From Synechococcus sp. HW_metabat.21 (GTDB lineage Bacteria; Cyanobacteriota; Cyanobacteriia; PCC-6307; Cyanobiaceae), in the NCBI GenBank assembly GCA_018623875.1, contig JAAZUZ010000045.1, positions 1 through 11,403 on the forward strand: 11,403 bases of DNA. The letters run 5' to 3'. How positions within the stretch are numbered: the stretch's first letter is position 1; each line of letters begins with the position of its first letter. Positions 6,397 through 11,403 of this stretch are shown here, one piece after another. Position numbers and translations under genes: made by a program. The notes under the pieces were generated by a model. That model saw only the letters and a list, made by a program, of their open reading frames with translations. It did not search any database and was not told where the DNA came from.

Positions 6397-6487
6397 GGCT
6401 TACGCGATCCGACGTGGACGCCGAAAGGGACGGTGGCTGATGGGGTGGACCGAAGCCCGGTTCATCAGCGGCGGATCGTCCACCCTA
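6397..6487 (-). promoter_or_regulatory. Structured rpsF leader, candidate S6:S18 autoregulatory element
   Basis: Read on the minus strand, GCTGATG (6469-6463) pairs with CATCAGC (6442-6436), enclosing AACCG and a small G/C hairpin. A second pair, GGGTGGAC (6485-6478) with GTCCACCC (6450-6443), crosses it, so the two are either alternatives or a pseudoknot. In many bacteria the S6:S18 complex binds its own leader through a CCG presented in a bulge next to a stem and hairpin. A CCG is present here inside the first stem. The match to that motif is inferred by eye. Confidence 0.4.
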
Positions 6488-6946
6488 CAGCTGCATGCGA
6501 ACCGCCTCAGACAGGCTGGGAATGTCGGCTTCCTTGCCGCGCAGGCACTGAATGATCCCGAAGAGCACCAGCACCAGCATTCCCAGGAAGATGGTGTTGG
6601 CCAGGGTTCGAACGGCGAAGTTGCCGCCCAGGGGTGCCAACAGCAGGTTGAACGCCAGGGAAAGCACGATCAGGATGATGTCCAGCAGGATCGCCTGCAG
6701 GGCGTTGAAGCGAATGAAATAAGGAACCCGTGGGTTGCGCACGACCCCGAGGAACAGCACCAAAAAGAGGATGAAGCCGCCGAAGGGAATCGCCTGTTCC
6801 ACCAGCACGAGCGGCAGCGCAGGCAGGCTCAGCCACTGGAGCACCGGGAAGAGGCTCGTCAGGGAGCGTCCGAAGGGAAGGCCGTCGCTCCAGGGCAGGA
6901 GGTAGGTCAAAAGGGCCAACAGCCTCTGCCAGCTGGGGATGGTCAT
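6485..6946 (-). CDS. Tic20 family protein
   Basis: Tic20 in chloroplasts is a core part of the inner-envelope protein import channel. Cyanobacterial homologues are membrane proteins of unproven role. The 153 residues contain a weak N-terminal hydrophobic stretch (8-20) and strong helices at about 55-70, 83-105 and 115-134, consistent with the four-helix Tic20 topology. The family signature NPRVPYFIRFNALQA (71-85) lies just before the third helix. A short polar C-terminus (LRGKEADIPSLSEAVRMQL) probably faces the cytoplasm. The start is ATG at 6946, with AAGGCGAG about ten bases upstream. It follows aroE by 36 bases and precedes rpsF by 88 bases on the same strand, so it may share a transcript with both. 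Confidence 0.92.
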   Translation of the reverse strand: MTIPSWQRLLALLTYLLPWSDGLPFGRSLTSLFPVLQWLSLPALPLVLVEQAIPFGGFILFLVLFLGVVRNPRVPYFIRFNALQAILLDIILIVLSLAFNLLLAPLGGNFAVRTLANTIFLGMLVLVLFGIIQCLRGKEADIPSLSEAVRMQL

Positions 6947-6982
6947 CGCGCGCGCTCGCCTTGGATGTGACGTTAGTGGGAC

Positions 6983-7897
6983 CTACTGCAGCTGGCGCAG
7001 CGCGGCCTCGTGCATGGCCTCCACCGGCACATCGCTCTGGCCGCTCCAGAGGCGTAGGGAGGCGGCCCCCTGCTCCACGAGCATGCGCAGGCCGTCCAGG
7101 CTGCGGCAACCCTTGGCTGCGGCCTGCTTCAACAGGGCAGTCGGACGTGGGGTGTAGATCAAGTCGTACACCCAGGCCTGGGATGGAAGCCGCTCCAAGT
7201 CAGTGGTGCTCAACGGACAGGCCTCGGCGGCGCTGGGGTCCGTCGCGGAGGCCATCCCCACCGGCGTGGTGTTCACCACAAGGTCGGCTTGTGGCAGGGC
7301 TTCGCTGACGGCGTTCTCCCAGGGGCGGGTCTTCAGTTGGGGCGCCCAGGCTTGGCAGTCGGCCTGGAAGGCCTCCAGGGCTGCGGCCCGTCGCCCAGCC
7401 AGAACGATGTCCGCAAAGCCCAGCTCCACGAGTCCGGCGACGACAGCGCGGGCACTGCCACCGCAGCCGAGCACCAGGGCCCGCTTGCCCGACCAATTGG
7501 CTTCCCGCAGGGGCGCGCAGAACCCCTCTACATCGGTATTCGTGCCCAGCCAGCCGCCCCCCTGGCGCGGCACCAGGGTGTTCACAGCCCCTAGGCGCTC
7601 CGCCAGTGGAGTGAGTTCGCTGCAGAGCGCCGCGACCGCTTGCTTGTGGGGGATGGTCACGTTCAGGCCGCGGCAGCCCATCGCTTCGAGGGCGCGCACG
7701 ACGGTGGCGAGTTCGGTCGCTGGTGCGGGCAGGGCCAGATAGGCCCAGTCCAGACCCATCGCTTCGAGGGCCGCGTTGTGCATCACCGGCGAGAGGGAGT
7801 GACGCACGGGATCGCCCAGCACCCCCACAAGCGCGGTGCTGCCTTGGATGCGGGCCTCGGCGTTCACGGTGGTTCGGGCACTGTTCGGCAACCACAC
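6983..7897 (-). CDS. aroE: Shikimate 5-dehydrogenase (NADP+)
   Basis: AroE reduces 3-dehydroshikimate to shikimate with NADPH, a step toward the aromatic amino acids, in the cytosol. The substrate domain carries GDPVRHSLSP (28-37), NVTIPHK (79-85, with catalytic Lys85) and GTNTDVEGF (118-126, Asp122). The nucleotide domain has the glycine loop GCGGSAR (144-150), then NTTPVGM (209-215), YDLIYTP (244-250) and LDGLRMLVEQGA (267-278). All active-site residues expected from the family are present. The longest start, GTG at 7897, gives 304 residues. A second GTG at 7867 would give 294 residues and place the first motif nearer its usual position, and may be the true start. The gene diverges from dnaK, leaving a gap of only 53 to 83 bases. 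Confidence 0.96.
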   Translation of the reverse strand: MWLPNSARTTVNAEARIQGSTALVGVLGDPVRHSLSPVMHNAALEAMGLDWAYLALPAPATELATVVRALEAMGCRGLNVTIPHKQAVAALCSELTPLAERLGAVNTLVPRQGGGWLGTNTDVEGFCAPLREANWSGKRALVLGCGGSARAVVAGLVELGFADIVLAGRRAAALEAFQADCQAWAPQLKTRPWENAVSEALPQADLVVNTTPVGMASATDPSAAEACPLSTTDLERLPSQAWVYDLIYTPRPTALLKQAAAKGCRSLDGLRMLVEQGAASLRLWSGQSDVPVEAMHEAALRQLQ

Positions 7898-7950
7898 CTA
7901 GCCCCACCCGGGTGCTGCTGCGGAGGATGCCTGCAGTTCAGAGGTCACCC

Positions 7951-9846
<1,896 letters not shown>

Positions 9847-9873
9847 CGCCCCGCTCACGCTGGTGAGCCCATT

Positions 9874-9900
9874 GCCCCCGGTTCCACCGGGGGCTTTTTT
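9874..9900 (+). terminator. Rho-independent terminator of dnaK
   Basis: GCCCCCGG (9874-9881) and CCGGGGGC (9887-9894) form an 8-bp GC stem with a 5-base loop, followed by six T's (9895-9900). It lies 28 bases after the dnaK stop codon on the same strand and is a canonical strong terminator. It also prevents reading into pstS, which is on the opposite strand. Confidence 0.95.
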
Positions 9901-9920
9901 GTGCGTTCGTGCTGCGCAGC

Positions 9921-9946
9921 AAAAAGCCCCCCTCGAGGGGGGGCTT
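9921..9946 (-). terminator. Rho-independent terminator of pstS
   Basis: On the minus strand AAGCCCCCC and GGGGGGCTT pair around a TCGA loop (plus-strand arms 9924-9932 and 9937-9946, one unpaired G), continuing into a run of T's down to 9921. It lies just after the pstS stop codon at 9963. With the dnaK terminator 21 bases away, it forms a back-to-back pair between two convergent highly expressed genes. Confidence 0.9.
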
Positions 9947-9962
9947 GGGGAGCGGCCTTGGG

Positions 9963-10952
9963 TTATTCGCCGATGCTGGCGACCGCGGCCCGTGCTTTCT
10001 GCAGCACGTTGGGGGGCAGGCTCACGTAGCCGAGGGCCGGGGCATTGGCCTGGGCGGCGTCGCTGAGGGTGTAGTTGAAGGCCTCCTGCAGACCCTTGAG
10101 CTTGTCGCCGTTGCCGCTCTTGTAGAGCAGGATCCAGGTGAAGGTGACGATCGGGTAGCCCGCCTTGGGATTGGGGTTGCTCCCGGTCAGGTTCGGGCCC
10201 AGATCGATGCTGCCCAGAGCTTTGGAGGCTTCTTTGGTGGTGGGCTTGGCGTAGTTGCCACCGGCATTTTGCAGGGCAGCCGCCTGTAGAGCACCGCGCA
10301 CATAGGAGCTCTCGACGTAGCCCAGGGCGCCCTTGATCTGCTGCAGGCTGGCGGCCATACCCTCGTTGCCCTTGGCACCCAAGCCCGTGGGCCATTTGAT
10401 CGATTTGCCGCTGCCCGGACCGGCGGCCCAGGAGGGGCTGAAGGCTGAGAGGGACTTGGTGAAGTTGTAGGTCGTGCCCGAACCGTCGGAGCGGTAGACC
10501 ACCTTGATGGCCTGATCGCTGCAGCCGAGGTCGCTGTAGTTGGTGATCTTGCCTTCGAAGATGCTCACCAGTTGCTGCTGGCTGAGCTTCAGCTCACAGC
10601 CGGGGTTGTTGTAGGCCACGGCGATCGCACCGGCGGTCATCGGCACCTGCACGGCCCCGCGCGTGATGGCGGCGGCATCCGCTTCGCTCAGAGGCTTGTC
10701 ACTGGCGGCGAAATCAACGGTGGCGGCGTCGAACTGGCGAATGCCAGCGCCGGAGCCCACCGATTGGTAGTTGACCTTGACGGAGCCCTTGGCGGCCAGG
10801 TCCTGGAACCAACGCAGGTAGATCGGGGCGGGGAAAGTCGCGCCGGCACCCTGGAGGCGTGCGCCGGAGCCGTCGCCACCGGAGCCGCCACAGGCGGTCA
10901 AGGCGAGGACTCCAAGGAGGCTCAGCGGTGCCAGGGTGCGGGAGCGCAGCAT
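9963..10952 (-). CDS. pstS: Phosphate ABC transporter substrate-binding lipoprotein PstS
   Basis: PstS captures phosphate outside the plasma membrane and hands it to the PstCAB importer. The 329 residues include a lipoprotein signal (1-20) with lipobox LTAC and Cys21 as the acylation site, followed by a Gly/Ser-rich tether. The binding protein has GAGATFPAP (35-43), SVGSGAG (64-70), ASDKPL (83-88) and RSDGSGTT (154-161), the Ser/Thr/Asp loops that grip phosphate. A later segment reads YPIVTFTWILL. The start is ATG at 10952. pstC, pstA and pstB are not adjacent, which is common in marine Synechococcus where pstS copies stand alone. Upstream there is only a half match to the Pho box, so phosphate control is inferred from the family rather than shown. 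It is convergent with dnaK. Confidence 0.96.
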   Translation of the reverse strand: MLRSRTLAPLSLLGVLALTACGGSGGDGSGARLQGAGATFPAPIYLRWFQDLAAKGSVKVNYQSVGSGAGIRQFDAATVDFAASDKPLSEADAAAITRGAVQVPMTAGAIAVAYNNPGCELKLSQQQLVSIFEGKITNYSDLGCSDQAIKVVYRSDGSGTTYNFTKSLSAFSPSWAAGPGSGKSIKWPTGLGAKGNEGMAASLQQIKGALGYVESSYVRGALQAAALQNAGGNYAKPTTKEASKALGSIDLGPNLTGSNPNPKAGYPIVTFTWILLYKSGNGDKLKGLQEAFNYTLSDAAQANAPALGYVSLPPNVLQKARAAVASIGE

Positions 10953-10973
10953 CGTCGGCGGGGGTCGACAAGA

Positions 10974-10990
10974 GTCTTCAGGCTAAAGAC
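10974..10990 (-). promoter_or_regulatory. Half Pho-box-like site upstream of pstS (weak)
   Basis: On the minus strand TTTAGCCT (10987-10980) fits 7 of 8 positions of the cyanobacterial Pho-box half-site (PyTTAAPyPyT as I recall it). The expected second repeat 3 bases away is absent on both sides. The same place holds a 5-bp inverted repeat GTCTT/AAGAC. It lies about 30 bases before the pstS start, which is close for an activator site. Confidence 0.2.
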
Positions 10991-11004
10991 GCAGCCATCC
11001 GCGG

Positions 11005-11403
11005 TCAGCCCTGGTCGGCGTTCTCGATCTGCTCGGCGACCCAGGTCGCGCTGGCGGGAGCCAGCAGCACCCCATTGCGGTAGTGCCCACTGGCCAGAAG
11101 CAGTCCCGGTTCCAGCAGCTCCAGCAGCGGTGCTGGCCGGCCGAGGGGGCGGGCCCTGAGCCCCTGCCACTGGCGCAGCACCGTGGCCCGCTTGAGCCAG
11201 GGCGGCGCCTGGCCGCTGAGCTCCCGCAGGGCTTCCAGCTCCTCGGGCTGGCCCTGGCGTTGATCGATTTCCACGGTGGCCCCCAGCCAGAGGCGGCCCC
11301 CGGGTCGCGGCACCAGGTTGATGCCGCTCCAGCTCAGGCTTCCCGGCCAGTTGCTTGGGCTCTGATCCTCCTCGGCGAGTTGCAGCTCCAGGGCTTGGCC
11401 CAG
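11005..11403 (-). CDS. FAD-dependent glycine/D-amino-acid oxidase family protein (ThiO/DadA-like), C-terminal part
   Basis: The minus-strand frame is open from the right edge to TGA at 11007-11005, giving about 132 residues without the start. The FAD-binding N-terminus is outside the window. Visible family marks are GINLVPRPGGRLWLGATVE, then WQGLRARPLGRPAPLLE, then the C-terminal SGHYRNGVLLAPASA, the usual closing motif of DAO-family oxidases that helps hold FAD. In cyanobacteria the closest family member is the glycine oxidase ThiO of thiamine thiazole synthesis, but the fragment alone cannot separate ThiO from other DadA-like oxidases. A GTG at 11313 is internal, because coding sequence clearly continues upstream of it. 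The gene ends 52 bases before pstS on the same strand. Confidence 0.85.
   Translation of the reverse strand: MGQALELQLAEEDQSPSNWPGSLSWSGINLVPRPGGRLWLGATVEIDQRQGQPEELEALRELSGQAPPWLKRATVLRQWQGLRARPLGRPAPLLELLEPGLLLASGHYRNGVLLAPASATWVAEQIENADQG

Noticed and set aside
7723..7950. N-terminal extension of dnaK by 76 codons
   Set aside because: It overlaps aroE on the other strand. DnaK normally begins MGKVVGIDLGTTNS, which fits ATG 7951 with GAGGT at the right distance.
10621..10628. HIP1 octamer GCGATCGC in pstS
   Set aside because: A single copy in 11.4 kb of GC-rich DNA is close to chance. It serves only as weak evidence that this is not a HIP1-rich cyanobacterium.

Overview
The window is an ordinary, gene-dense piece of a GC-rich cyanobacterial chromosome. 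It most resembles the alpha-cyanobacterial Synechococcus/Cyanobium group. The evidence is a DUF3134-type protein, a Tic20-family protein next to aroE, a cyanobacterial-type DnaK ending in DVIDAEFTESK, many very short lineage-type membrane proteins, tight spacing, and only one copy of the HIP1 octamer GCGATCGC (10621-10628). No transposase, integrase, phage gene, CRISPR array, tRNA or rRNA was found.

Left part (1-2713). A possible gene start lies at the left edge. purT (purine synthesis, minus strand) follows and diverges from a 62-residue membrane protein, which meets an 80-residue conserved hypothetical tail to tail. A 225-base gap (1792-2016) then holds a minus-strand hairpin with a UUCG loop and a textbook minus-strand terminator, with no recognised gene upstream of them on that strand. 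Three small plus-strand genes follow (49, 70 and 76 residues), each with a likely N-terminal membrane segment. The 49-residue gene is short and easily missed, and the last two overlap by ATGA.

Middle part (2696-5951). A minus-strand pair encodes a DUF3134 protein and MraY, the membrane enzyme that makes lipid I for peptidoglycan. Across a roughly 100-base divergent gap, a two-helix membrane protein is coupled through TAATG to argG (arginine synthesis). A 101-residue coiled-coil protein on the minus strand ends 3 bases from argG.

Right part (5964-11403). A minus-strand set runs aroE (shikimate pathway), Tic20-family protein, rpsF (ribosomal protein S6), ending in a strong terminator. The rpsF leader has overlapping inverted repeats and a CCG, compatible with S6:S18 autoregulation. 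dnaK runs the other way from aroE. It meets the phosphate-binding lipoprotein gene pstS head-on, with two terminators back to back between them. The C-terminal part of an FAD-dependent ThiO/DadA-like oxidase runs off the right edge.

The large genes are housekeeping genes with all expected motifs intact. I see no defence, mobile or biosynthetic system. The points worth a second look are the orphan terminator and hairpin at 1851-1913, the small membrane-protein genes, the rpsF leader, and the rpsF terminator that may double as a ribosome-binding site.
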